From: Vicia villosa
Lineage: Eukaryota; Streptophyta; Magnoliopsida; Fabales; Fabaceae
Length of the DNA stretch: 64,000 nucleotides
Direction of reading: 5' to 3'
NCBI RefSeq assembly: GCF_029867415.1
Contig: NW_026705222.1
Span: 186,001 to 250,000 of the forward strand
The position numbers were made by a program, and so were the translations under genes. Within the stretch, counting starts at the first letter, position 1. Every line of letters starts with the position of its first letter. A model generated the notes under the pieces. It did not search any database. It was not told the DNA's origin and was given only the letters and a program-made list of their open reading frames with translations. This document shows positions 36,151 through 48,823 of the stretch, piece by piece.

Positions 36151-39100
36151 AGAAAACATCAGGATTGTTATGTGTCTTAACTGAGCGTTAAGATTGAATC
36201 GTTGATACGATTCTCTTTGCACCGTATTTGAATGAGAAAGTTCTTTTGATTGAGAGATGACCTGAAAAGGCGAAATTAGTTTTATGCAATGTCATGATGT
36301 AGGTATTGTATGATGAGGTTCTCGTAATAAACGAGAGTAATGTATGTTATATATGTATTATGAATGATGCATGGATGGCCTATATAGTCGAAGCATATTG
36401 GTAACTTTGTATAGCAATCGCTGGTTGAGAAAATAAATCTTTGTATGCTGCTGGAGATGATGACAAGGTGATTGAGAATTCCTGTCTTTCATTCGAGGAT
36501 ATCCAGCTGGGGATTTTCGATCTTCTCTTGGGATGAGAGTGACTTGAGTGATCTGATCATGATGTGCCCTGATTGGGGATAAGAGAGATGGATAACTGAC
36601 CAAGTTTCCACTGTGAGTGCCAACTTTACTGCGAACAGTGAGTTTGAATAAACCTTGTTGGAGAAGAAAATTGTGTCGGGGAACTGGCAGTGTCGGAGAT
36701 GTAAACTCTGTTGGGGAACCAAGTCTTTGTTGGGAAGAGAATATTTGAATATAACTCCTCGAGGATTACTCTGTGGGGATGTTTTGTGAAAACAACTTTG
36801 TGGGGAAGATTCCCGGAGATTTCAAATTTTCCATTGCCCTTATGTCTTCAAGTATTTCATCACTTGCTCTCTGGTTGTTTAGCGTATTTGAGAGATTCTT
36901 TGAATCTTGACTTGATTGCCCCAGATGAATGGGATAATAGTATGTCATGCCCCTTGTATGCATTAGCCTTTAGCCAACTGAGTTAGGCGCAGGAGATATT
37001 TGTGCTTTTCGATGTACTTCTGAAGCATCTTTGTCTGTCTGGAGTACTTTTAAGATTTGTGCTATCATAAGCAACATGCCCCAGTATCATGAAATTGGGA
37101 ACAATGCCCCTGATTAGTCAAAGTTGGTGGTAGTTTCGACTACGCTTGGATGAATTCCCCTGATTGATCAACACTTCTGAGAGAGTCTTTGAGTCTTGAC
37201 TTGATTGCCCCAAATATATGAATTCTTACTCAAAAGGGTATTCAACCTTTTTTGTGCCCCTGAGGGTGATCAGTATTTGAGATATTCTCGCTCGAACTCA
37301 ATGGAGTTCTGAAGACAACTTGTCCCTTGAGAGGATTAAAATTTTCATCTGCAGTTCAGGATGGAAGCTTTCCTGGTGTCAAGTACTTGTTCATATGTAA
37401 AGAATGTTTATTATGAGAAATATAATTCTAATGCAAAGTTCATGTTTATCTTGAAGTTTAAAAGAGATTTTTTGAAAGGACGTCAAAACATCGAGTTTTT
37501 TGTTTTTTTGTGAAAGGTGGTGCGATACCAACTCAAGCGTTTAGCAAAACTCCTAGGAGTCAGTTTACCGTATTCTCGTTACAGTATGCTTTCGAATTAA
37601 CCCTGCTTCAATTAGGACTTTTGAGGGTTGTAACGTGGCCAGGTTCACGGTTTTAGAAAAAAAGATTTTTTAGGCTCAAAATTTTATTGGTGCCCACCCC
37701 CTTCGTGATGTTCTCCAACCTAAGTTTAGTTAACTTGACGTGAGCATTCCTCCTTCAAGAGGAGCTTAAGACGTACGATTGAGGAGTTGATGAGGTGTTT
37801 GGTCATGGCAGTCACTTACCTTTTATTCTTTGGTGTCTGATCTTGAATTTATACACGCGAGTTTGCCCCTTTTGTTGAGGATCTTTTTTGTTTCCCTAAC
37901 TTTTGCCTGGACAAATTCTTTTGAATTCTGAGTTTGAAGTCCAGCGGGATGCCCTAATTTTGCCTAAGTCACATATCTTCAAGTTATTGACTTAGCGGGC
38001 TTTCTTTTCTTTTTTTTTTTAATTCGTTCTTTTTTTTTGAGCAAGTCGTATGATCCTGAGATGTCTTTGATTTGTTGGAAAGATTGTGACTGCCTCATTT
38101 CTTGGTCGACGAGGGATAGTCGTTGTTGTATCGTCATATTTGACCTCTTATTGCGCGAGAGATGACCATTGTGGTCTCGACTTTTCCTCAACCTTTTGAA
38201 GGATAACCATTGTTGCATCCTTATATGCGTGCTCCTGATGAATTTTGAATGCTCAACCAGGTTAACGGAACACTACCCTGCCCCTGGGTTAAATGTGAGG
38301 GTTTTTTTGTATAGAAAAGAAACTCCTACTTCAAGGCTCAAAGGGGTTGACAAGGGATTAACTTCCTTATATCTCGAGTGTTTGGGGATTTGAAACAATG
38401 CCTGTACATCATCAACAGGGTTTTACTCGAAAGCACACCATTCGAGATTATGAGTATTATGTGTTCATCATTCTCCCTTCGGAGTTATCATGCTTTATCG
38501 TCGAGAGTTTGGCATCACAAGCAAATAAAAACATGTTAGAGCGAGAGCAAATTAATTTTTCAAGACAAACATATTCAATGCATCATTATTATAGTTCAAA
38601 AACAAACAAGTATGACATATAAACAGTATTGAATCAAAACAAGAAAGACTATACATGAACATGCATGATGATATAGAGATTGTCAGAGTTGAGGAGATTT
38701 TCTCCGTATGGACTTATTGCTTCAGAAGATCCATTGAGTCGAAGGAGAACTTCAAATTTGGCTTTCAGGTACAAATGATGATAACCTTTGTGTCGACCAG
38801 GCTTTGAACCTTGTCTCGGAATGGCTGACGATCATCAATTGAATGGTCAAGTGCCCCAAAGTGGAAAACAAACCAAATGTTCGTATCTGAATTGCAAATT
38901 ACTCCTTGAGGAAGATACCGACGAAGACACATAGGAGTTGTAAGCATCCAGATTCAGGGATTTGAGGAAGAAGATGAGAAACTCATTGTTTGGAAACCTG
39001 TTATGCAATGATATGTATGTAAATGCCTATGCAATGTTTTCAAGGATTGTTATGGAATCCAGTTTGCAACATTATAGATTGAACTTGGTTGCAGCTTCAT

Positions 39101-39189
39101 TTGAAGAACTTTGACTTTTCATCTTTGGACGTCCTTTTATAAGAATCAAGCTCACCATATCCAGTGGGTCATAGCCTCTGATTCGGGGT

Positions 39190-39385
39190 ACGGTACTTCT
39201 GAATTTGAAGGCATATAGCTAAAGGAAAATGAATCCTCTTGCCCCTTGATAGGAAGTGTGCCTTTGAGTTTTAAGGCATATGTCTAGAGGAAAATAAATC
39301 CTCTTGCCCCTTGATAGGAACTGTACCTTTGGGTTTGAATGCATCTGGCTAGAGGAAAATAAATCCTTTTGCCCCTTGATAGAAA
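39190..39385. repeat. About 70-bp tandem repeat, three copies, in the Ogre-like interior
   Basis: Each copy holds AGGAAAATAAATCCTCTTGC followed by CCCTTGATAGGAA and a spacer ending GGCATATAGCTA or similar. Copies are roughly 85-95% alike by eye. Confidence 0.8.
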
Positions 39386-40158
39386 TTTAGGCTCTTGATA
39401 GTCCTTCCATAATAGTACTTGGAAATTATGCGTCCTAAATCCCTAAGATCCTTGAATAAGGTTAGTCCATAGGTTATGTAAAAGCATAAGGTAGTATGGA
39501 CAAGTAAGTCCTACAAACAAAACCTGCAAGAAAACTAAAGGGTTAGCAGCATACACAAGCAAGTCACACAAGTGTTCCTTAGGTTTAAAGGCTTGCGTGA
39601 AGTTCGTAGGTAAGTACCCTCCCCACTGAAGTTAAGTTGTTTCTACCTGTCCTAGAATAGTAACCGGGTTCTATGGTGCTCATATCCCTGATCTTTCTCG
39701 CAGGCATTGTCTCAACATGGCACTCGATCGGCCAGCCAAAAGCATCCCTAGAGTCCAATCTCAATGAGTGTAGCATCGAGTATCAACCGGCTTCAGTCAG
39801 GGATCCAAAGCCAGCTATCTCGCTACTTCCTATAGGCCAAAGTCAAGTTCAACTAAGGTTCTACGGGCGAATTAGTGCTTGTGACACCACGCGGTAGCCA
39901 AATGTCTCCTCGATCATATTCAAGGGCCATCAGGACAAACCAAAGCGTCGCACTAACGGTGGCTACCAGTTCAACCATAACGATACATGTCGTACAGCCT
40001 CCCTGGTCTCATGCCACATACCTAAGGTACACTAGATCCGGGTGTAGGATCTTTCACAAAGCAGAATACCCAGAACAGCCTTTAAAGATAAAGCAAACAA
40101 GTCAAACAAATTTAAAGTGATCCTAGCTCTAAGGTAACCCCTCTTTTATTCGAAAGCA

Positions 40159-40176
40159 TCCCCAGCAGAGTCGCCA
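40159..40176 (-). promoter_or_regulatory. Primer-binding site of the Ogre-like element
   Basis: Minus strand TGGCGACTCTGCTGGGGA starts 4 nt inside the 5' LTR. It is complementary to a tRNA 3' end finishing TCGCCA. From memory, Ogre elements prime with tRNA-Arg; I could not check the match. Confidence 0.75.
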
Positions 40177-40180
40177 GTTC

Positions 40181-42663
40181 TGTAATACGGTGAACTGACT
40201 TTTTATCGAAATGTTGCGGTAAGCAAGAGTCGCCACCGACTTTTATTTTATCCAATTATAGAAAGGCTAAAAGAACAGGAAAAGACCTTTTAAAAAGATT
40301 TTGTGTTCGGGGGGTAAGTTATACAAAGGGAAGGTGTAAGGCACCCTTTGCATCCATGGTTATCCATGGGCTCTTAATTGCTTAGCTCACTTTGTTTGTT
40401 TTGAAATGTTTGAAAAGGAGGTGTGAAAAGTAAAAACTTTGAAAACAGAACTTTAGCTTGTAAATAAGTGTAGTCTTTTTAAATTTGATTTGAAAAGAGT
40501 GGGAAAAGAGTTTTGAATTTTAGAGCAAGCAATTAATAGCAACTACCCTAAGTTTTAAAGTTTTGTTCTTTTAGTCTTTCGGGCGAAAGGGTCTATCCTT
40601 ACCATGAGAAGGCAGGAAGTCTTTCAATTGGATGTTGAAAGGGTCATCGAGGTATCGTTCTCCATAAGACTGTCCCTTGCCATAAAGAGGGCAGGTAGTC
40701 TAAGGGAAGAATATAATAGTCATTTAAGGCATCATGCGAGGATACCTTAGCAATAGGACAATCATCTTATTTTTCCGAGGCGACATCGAGGGACTAGATG
40801 ATTTTTATTCTTTAAGGCAACCTTGCTTTAGGTATCCTCGGAACCGAGGGACTTTGACTATTTAGTATACTTAGAGGCAACAGGTTTATAAGGCAACAGG
40901 CGATAAAGGCAACAAGAGGGATTACCCTAAAGGTGTGTGTGTGTGGCACAATCACGTGGTTAACTTCAATGACATTTATCTTATAAGTTAGTGATCTAAG
41001 TTCAGTTAATAATCTTGCACTCCCTAGAGTTACTAACCACGCAGTTTTAAAATTGCAGAAATTAAAGGCAGGAAAATAAAAATCCTACGCTATTACAATA
41101 AACACCTGCAGGGATGGGGGAAACTTAAAAGCAGAAAATAAGACGGATCAATAATTAATATAAACATCCTTGAGTGCCTTGATCTTCCTTGAATCTTTGG
41201 TTGACTCTGATCATCTGAGAAGAGAATTTAGACAGAAAATGAATGAATAAAAGTTAGTGTAAGAGGGATTCATTGACTATTTGAGGCAACCCTATTTTAG
41301 GCAAAGGCAAAATAATTAAAATGATATTTAAAGAAGAAAAGCAGTAGAAACTTAGATTTTTTTTGATTGATGGCGCGTAGTCGAAAAAACCCTTGATTAA
41401 CCTTGAAAATGTTAAGAATGAAAAAGAAAGGTTAGTGTATTAAAGTCCCCAACGACTACCAGGGTACTAAGTTAATGGACAACATCTACCTAACAGTGAT
41501 TAATGATCATGAAGAAATCAGAGTTTAAGGCATAAAATAAATTTAATTAGCCCAAGAAATAATTATCAATTAAAAAACTTTAATTAGATTATTATTGTAA
41601 AGAAAATTTGATATTACGAAAAAAACAAGTTTTTGATTAAGTAATATAAACGATTATAAAATTATTATGTGATAAAATAGTTTTATTCTAAAAAAATAAG
41701 AAAAACAGTTTATGTAAATAAAAATAAAAAGTAATTGAAAAAAAATCACTTAGCTGATCCAGTATGGTTTAATCTTGAGGGTCCATGGTGGAAGCTCGCT
41801 CCATGGCCTTTGGATTTGCTGATCGCTGAATCCAGTGGATGAAATCTGAGGGTGTAGGATGGACTCTCATGGACTGCGCGCGCTGGATCTTGTGAATAAG
41901 GCATTGTAAAATAAAAGTCTTTGGTGGGTCTCGAACCTCCCCACTGTTGGTCATCATCCACGCGCGCCAACCAGCGTGAGCGTATATGGTGCGTTTCGGA
42001 TGTGCTGGCCTCAGGTGATGCTCCAACTTGCTTCAGAGAACGACGAGGAAGCCTTCTTGATCCTCAAATGCCCTTGATTTTCCTTGCAACCGTGTCTGCT
42101 ATGATGATTTTTTTTCAGAAATTTGTGACTTGGTTAAAGCGGCAGGTTCCCGTCTCCTTGCAGCCAAAATTCTTCCCCTTTATGTTGGGTCAATTGGATT
42201 TATATAGAGTGATGTGTTAGGTTAACATAATTGGAAAGAATCAAAGAGATTGGATAAAAAATATTTGATTTGGAGGAGAAGATATTTGATTGAATCTTGA
42301 TATTTCGTTTTGCTTCGAATCCGCTACCTTCACGGGAAACCTGCTGTTGCAGCTTCTCTCTCCTTTTTTTTTTTTTTTTTTTGAATATTTTCTTTGTAGT
42401 ATCAATTAATAATAATAAAATCTACCAAAAAGAAAAAAGACCTATAATAATAATAATAATGAGATTTAAAAGATTTTTTAGAAAAACTAATTAAAGCTAA
42501 AAATACTAAGAAATAAAATTCAAAACTAAATAAAAATGATTAAAATTGTAAATCTAAAGAAACAAACTAATAATAATTAGACTAAAACTAAAAGCTATAG
42601 AAATCAAAAAAATAGTAATAACAAAATGTCAAAAGAAAGGAGGGCAAATTTTAGGGTATGACA
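40181..42663 (-). repeat. 5' LTR of the Ogre-like element
   Basis: Same ends as the 3' LTR. It retains the segment 40572-40862 (GGGCGAAAGGGTCTATCC onward), which also exists in the solo LTRs at 2773 and 51367, so the missing piece in the 3' LTR is a deletion there. A tRNA-like B box occurs at 41926-41942. Confidence 0.9.
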
Positions 42664-43010
42664 CTCTGCCTAAGAATTGGTGACCCTGGTGGACGAAGAT
42701 AACAATGTGCTCTATGACGGTTAGGTTCGGACTGAACTGGTTTCACTGTTCCCCTTCCATTGGTTCAATGGGCACTTCGAGGGCAGCCCCCAGTTTTATT
42801 TTGTCGAGGATGGGGAGTTGGATGAAAAGGATAAGAAATCCTACGCGGTTCTTTGTAAATTTGTGGACGGTTTCCTCCCCGTCAAATGGGCGACGAGGGA
42901 AGGGAATGACATACTCGGTGAAGATGACGAGCTTGTGTTGAAGGCTCGAGCTATTAATAAAAAAGCGTTTCTCGCGTGTAAGACGCACGGGGAAGCGAAG
43001 ACACTCTTAG
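42664..43010 (+). pseudogene. Transposase_28-like protein, second part
   Basis: Directly after the TSD: LPKNW-like residues, then FGLNWFHCSPSIGSMGTSRA region and, in the frame 42818-43010, DEKDKKSYAVLCKFVDGFLP and INKKAFLACKTHGEAKTLL. A GT donor at 43011 (CTCTTAG|GTATATG) may end an exon. It continues the gene cut at 32760. A frame change around 42710-42820 breaks it. Confidence 0.6.
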
Positions 43011-44227
43011 GTATATGCTCAAATGCAATTTATTGTTTTTTACTTTGTGCATGAGTATTATTTGATCCTTGGGTGTTCAAAAAGATTTAATTCTAGAAAC
43101 CCAATTCAAACCTCATTTTCTCGTGTTTCATTGAACTTTCACTATTCTCAGACCGTCTCATCAACTTATACTTCAATACTTCTCTCTTCAAAGATGATAG
43201 CAAGAATTTGGAAGACAACTATTCCGAGATCGCTAAATGCCCATTAAGACCGACCCAATTCTTAAACCCAATCCAACAAAGATTACTCCATTCGTTAACA
43301 AATATAGGGACCTTCACTTCGTCATATGTAATAAGAACACACCCTCCTCCATAATCTCCACCATTGATCATCCAACAATCATCTGCAGTCCATGCGAGAT
43401 CAAGAAGGCATGATTCTAACCGTCTCCTCTATATAAGTGTGACTCTTAGTCATGTCCATGTATTCTTCTCATCCACAGTTATAATAGTTCCATCTCTCTC
43501 ATATAATAACTTAAGCATTAAAGTGCTAAACTTACAGGTACCCCATATTTAATTACTATACTGTGAGTGTAACTGCGATATTAAAAATTTCTCTACAATA
43601 ATCTGCTCTAACCTTTCATCTACTTTTGTACTTTTGTTCCAGGATAAAATAATACATATCTATATTTAAAATAGATACATTTAACTACAAAAGTGATTTT
43701 TCTTAATGCCATACTATAAATTATATTTAGGTAAGCATATGTGCACTGATTAACCCACCCACAGTCACACACACACAATTTATATGATATAATTTCTCTT
43801 TAACACATCAAATAATTTTTGATTGATGTTAAATTTTATAGATATAATTTATATGATACTAGTAATAGTTTTCAATCCAACAATAATTTTTTTATATAAA
43901 TATACGATAAAGAATTATCGAAGGTGTTATGTTATTAAGTTTGACACTTTGATATAAGGTAAATATTGTTTGTTACCGTTTTATATATTTCTTGAATTTT
44001 TTAAGTTTGAGTTGGAATAATTTGTAACTCTTTTTGGTATGAAAAGGCAATCAATGAATTATTATTATTTATTTTAAAATCAGTAAAGTTAATCGTTGGT
44101 AACTCAATTGGGTGATTTAAGATATTTTGCCAAATAAAAAAGTGTATTTTCTCGACGACGTTGTTCTTGTCATACCTATAGAAGTTAATTGTTGATGTAA
44201 TGTTCATTTAAAATAAATACGTGTCAT
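43011..44227. other. End of remnant A and AT-rich intergenic DNA
   Basis: No gene recognised. CTCTATATAAGTG near 43420 is a TATA-like string followed by a pyrimidine-rich stretch, but no supported frame follows. From 43560 on the DNA is AT-rich. Confidence 0.4.
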
Positions 44228-44405
<178 letters not shown>

Positions 44406-45565
44406 ATTTAAGTGCAAATTTAATTCTTTAATTTTATTTTTCTAAACCCTGTTTCTCTCATTTTAAAAGTAAGGTATTTAGTCCATCTATTTTAATATTT
44501 TTTAAGATTTAGTTCTTCATTCGTTTAAGTGTCATTTTTATGACGTGAGAGAATAATTGATGGTATGTCATGACTTAGTTACTTTCAATGTCATTAGACA
44601 TTATTATTTATTATACAAATAATATAATTATTATATTAAAATAAAAAACAAAAAACAAAAATAATTTAACCTAAATAAAATTGAAAACACATAAACTATC
44701 ATTTAATCTAAATTGTTATTGCGAATAATATGTACAACCTTAATGTATGCGGGCCATTAAATAATATGTACAACATGCTTTGCAACAAAATTTAGAGGCT
44801 CTGTCTTAGGAGAGGTTACTTTATCTCTAAGAAAGTCTTTTACGACGCCAATGGGTTGGATCGGATTTGACCTAATCCGTTATTCAATCTGTTCACATTT
44901 CAATAGGTTAGGTTCGCCGTCCAATTCGTAATTTCATTATCAAAACTTGAATCGATCCGTTCATTTATGGGTTGGATTTGGTTCGTGGGTTGTCTTTCAA
45001 ATTAAAAAATAATATATATTTTTTCAATTTAAAAATATTATAACACAATTCAATACATTTATACTCATTTCTAAAACACAAAATGGATGAAGCACATCAT
45101 ATAATATCTAATAATATTCATCAACATGACATTACACTAGATAATAGTATAAAATTCCACAAGACACATTATTTTTATAAAATACATAAGTTGGAAATTA
45201 TACAATAGAAAATTAGAAACAACATTTAGTCTTAAAATTACGTAAACTCATTGATTTAGTAGTATTATAGGTGGAGGATAATTTTTTTTTTTGGAAAAAT
45301 TATGGTTAGTACTGAGATAATAATTTTATATTTCTATCTAAAAAAATAATAAAAAATAAGAAATTAGTATTGTAACATCAATGGGTTGGGTCAACAGGTC
45401 CGCGGGTTGCAAAACTCAAACCCAATACCTAAACCAAAACCAAAACCAAAACTATATGAATGGTTGCAGGTTGGGTTGGATATACCCGTAAATGAACGGA
45501 TTTAGGTAATTTAAGAGTGGGTTCGGTTTGGGTGTGGGTCGACCCGCACCCATGAACACCCCTAT
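44406..45565. mobile_element. AT-rich DNA and a probable hAT-like non-autonomous element (about 44850-45565)
   Basis: 44406-44840 is AT-rich. From 44850, GGGTTGGATCGGATTTGACC and related strings run on, and the right end is CGACCCGCACCCATGAACAC followed by CCCTA. The reverse of this end (TAGGGGTGTTCATGGGT) is a form I associate with plant hAT-like MITEs. The left end is degraded, so termini and duplication are unconfirmed. Confidence 0.4.
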
Positions 45566-47039
45566 CAACCGTATCTCGCCGAGATGCAGCCTAAGATCTC
45601 TAAACCTCCAAAGAAGCCAGAGGAATCAGAATCCTCACTACTGTCCTAAAAGAGGCCGAAGTAGTTATTCTCCCCTAGAGGAGCAAGTGAAGAAACTTCA
45701 AGTGAAAAACCAACAGAAGAATCCTCTTTTCGTCCACATCCTTGACAATCGAATACCAAAATATTTGGAGAAACCTCTTAAGGCGCATGATTATAATGGG
45801 AAAGAGGATCCTATAGAACATGGGCATCATGTTGATGAACATTTGAATTATTACCACGTCAGCAAACCTCTCTAAGAACTTTACCGCTCGTTTCATGGCT
45901 AAGAAAAAGTAGCCTATGACAATAGCTGTCCTCATAGGGATTACACATGGGAAAAAGGAGCCCATGAAATCATACATCGACCGCTTCACATAAGTGGCCA
46001 TGAAAGTGGGAGGCTCTGACGAGAGCCTTAAATGATCGATTTTTGAGAACAGTCTGAAGCATGATAGCTTATTCAGGGAGAAGTTAGGGAGCAATGAAGC
46101 CCAAAGTTAGAAGGAGATACTAAACAGAGAAAAAACCTTCACCAATCTTGGAGAAAACGGTATTGCCCTGAAAAGCAATCAGGAGACTACAAATGCAAAT
46201 AGTGAGCCATCCAAGAAGGACTCTAACCAGTTAAGAGAGGAATTTGATCGAGGGACCTGCTAAAAATCTGCCATAAGTGTTCCAACACTAAATTCTGAAA
46301 GGACGTGATAAAAAATCCATTTCTGATCAGAGAGTCCTCCCGAATAGAACTAACAAAGTATTACCACTTCTACAAGAGCCACAACCACACCACCAATAAT
46401 TGCATTTAACTAAAGGATGTGATCGAAGGTATGATTAAATGAGTCAATCTATCCAAATATACAAAGGTCGGTAAAAGGGACCGAGAAGAGTCGTCGAAGA
46501 GAAAATCCTCGGGAAAAACAATCGATGTTGCGACCACCGAAAAAGAGGAAATCATTGTAGAAGATATGTCGCATAAAGAAAAAAGCCATCACTATGCAAT
46601 TATTACATGAGGTTCCCTCAGGGAAATTACCATATTAAAATGGACAATGAAGAGGAAGATAACAAAGTTGATGGCCGTAAATAATAATGGAGTAATTACC
46701 TAGACCAATACCTCGGATAGATCGATTCTCAGATTCCAAGATAATAAGAAGGTCAGGGATATCCTAAATGACATCTTCCATCTGGTCATAACCGCTACTA
46801 TCGGCCACTTCGATAAGTCCCAAATAATGATTTATGGTGGAAGTTCTTGTGATATGATGTACTCAAAGTAGTTTGAAAAATGGACTTAAAGAAGGAGAGC
46901 TTGTTTCCATACGAAATGTATGACTCACAAGTGTTCAACGATACGACTTCCTGCCCCCGGGGGTACATCAAACTAATGATATCTGTAGGGGAGAGGAAAG
47001 ATGTAAGGACTCTCGACTCGCAGTTCCTTATAGTCATGT
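45566..47039 (+). pseudogene. Ty3/gypsy gag and protease of Tat-type remnant B
   Basis: Gag: NPLFVHILDNRIPKYLEKPL then DYNGKEDPIEHGHHVDEHLN, typical of plant gypsy gag. Next come HGKKEPMKSYIDRFT and AMKVGGSDESL in other frames. The retroviral-type protease follows near 46830: IMIYGGSSCDMMYSK, in which the usual DxGSSxDI has lost its catalytic Asp (Y instead). PYEMYDSQVFND, RGYIKLMISVGER and LDSQFLIVM can be traced in alternating frames. The solo LTR at 47040 cuts the frame, which resumes at 55202. Many frameshifts; dead. Confidence 0.8.
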
Positions 47040-47509
47040 TGTAGGGGTAAAATTGGTAAGACTAAAGCCATGGAAAAGACTAAACTCATTTTTTTTAAAC
47101 AGAGTCACCACCACGCTTTATTGTTTCCAAAAGGAATGAGAGAAAGAGCGAATAAAACCCACAAAAGTTTTTAAAATCAAAACTAATAAACTTATCAGAG
47201 ATTTGGGTATGGAGGATTTGTTATACAAGGGGGAGGTTTTAAGCACCCCTCATATCCATGATAATCCATGGAAACCTCTTTGAAAATGTTATTGTTTTTG
47301 TGTACATGTATTTTGAAAATCATATGTGAACTTGTTTAAAAAAGAGTGTGGGGATGGGAAAAGAAGTTTTTAAAATGAGCTCGATAACACATCACATCTT
47401 AGGCCTACATACCCCTTTTAAAGGAAAGGGAAGTCAGAGCTTTTGTAGTTCCTCTTAAAAGGAAAATAAAAGGGCCAAAGTGGCTAAAATATTTTTGGGT
47501 GTGAGCTTT

Positions 47510-47870
47510 AACAATACTCAACAGGTTTTTTAAAAGGTTAAGCTTTAACAATACTTAACAAGTTTTTTTAATAAAAAGGGACCAAGCTTTAACAATACAG
47601 GATCAATGGACTAAGAGTAGTTTCACCGAGAATAATTCTCCTCTTAGTACAAAGGTTTAAAAACAAAAAGGGGGTAGTTGAGCTTTAACAATACAAAATC
47701 ATAAAACAAAAGACCAAGCTTTAACAATACATGGTCAATGGACTAAGAGTAGTTTTACCGGGAATAATTCTCCTCTTAGTACCAAGGTTTAAAAACATAA
47801 GGGTTTGGTTAAGCTTTAACAATACAAAACCATCAAACAAGTGAAAAACTTTAACAATACTTTAACACTA
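47510..47870. repeat. Interspersed AGCTTTAACAATAC motif
   Basis: The motif AGCTTTAACAATAC or a close form occurs about nine times in 360 bp at uneven spacing, with a longer repeated block (CAATGGACTAAGAGTAGTTT) twice, at 47604 and 47726. Confidence 0.85.
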
Positions 47871-48756
47871 AATAAAAGAGATTGGAAAAGAGTTTGAGTA
47901 CCTTGACAATTTTAGTCAATATCATTCTCATTCCTTTGGATTTTCAACAAACAACTTAAGCAAACAATCAATGGATACCTCAAGTGTGTGTGTGATAACA
48001 TGTGTCACAAAAGACAAACAAGTAAGTATAACAATCATCAATGATAACGAACAAGGATGTTTATACCTTTGTATGGATTCATATATGAATGAATGATGGA
48101 TGATGAATATGAAACTCATGCATGTGGGTTAGATAAACAAAGCATATACATATGATAATACAATGGATAATAAGTACAAAAATACAAGGATAAAAATCAA
48201 CAAGTATATGTACAAAGGATAATGGTTAAGGTAAACAAATAAGTACAAAAACACAAGGATTGAAATCAACAAGTATATGTACAAAGTAACAAGTTCATGG
48301 ATAAGCAAAGATCAACATGTTTATTTTTGGATTAGGGTTTTAAACATAGGGTTTTTGAAATTAAAGTTTTGCAATTAACTCCTACATCTAATTAATTTAA
48401 ATGATTAAATACCAAATTCTTTAAGAGAATTGGTCTAAGGGTACATGGAGAAATCAAAGACATGATATCCTAACCCTAAACAAATATTTACAAAAACATA
48501 CAAAGCTACTTTGAAGAAATATTCAAAATAAAATGTTTTTGATTGATTTTTTTTATACATAAAAAAAACTTGTTTTTGATTAATTTTTAAATGAGATAAA
48601 AATAAGTATTTTTGGATTTTTAATTTATGACATTAAAATAGACAACATAAACAATCATACAAAAAAAAAAACAAGTAAAAAAGAGGTGATTCCAGTTCAA
48701 TACAAAACAAGTTAGAAAACATTGAAAAATAAAAGAAATTAAAAGGTCTGGGGCGA

Positions 48757-48823
48757 GGGGGATTCGAACCTCAGACCCTAGGCATGAAAGGACTAAGAGC
48801 GCGTTGGTGACCAAGTGAGCTGT
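48757..48823 (-). other. tRNA-like block with Pol III-type boxes inside the outer solo LTR
   Basis: On the minus strand CAGCTCACTTGGTCACC is close to a tRNA A box region (TAGCTCAGTTGGT), and GAGGTTCGAATCCCC is a B box, about 50 nt apart. No convincing acceptor stem was found. It resembles a tRNA-derived SINE head. Confidence 0.6.

Larger units (their letters stand above)
32761..42663 (-). mobile_element. Complete non-autonomous Ogre-like LTR retrotransposon, TSD CTCTG
   Basis: Two LTRs (32761-35001 and 40181-42663) enclose 5179 bp. CTCTG stands at 32756-32760 and 42664-42668, a perfect duplication. Minus orientation follows from the primer site just inside the 40181 LTR and a purine tract just inside the 35001 LTR. 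The interior has no gag-pol, only short chance frames. Tandem repeats lie near the 3' LTR, as in Ogre. By eye about ten substitutions separate the LTRs over 2.2 kb, so the insertion is young. It must depend on proteins from a full relative. Confidence 0.9.

Noticed and set aside
32761..42663. TGTAATAC / GTATGACA ends as inverted repeats of a DNA transposon
   Set aside because: The same ends bound each LTR, there is a primer site, a polypurine tract and a 5-bp duplication, all of which show an LTR retrotransposon.
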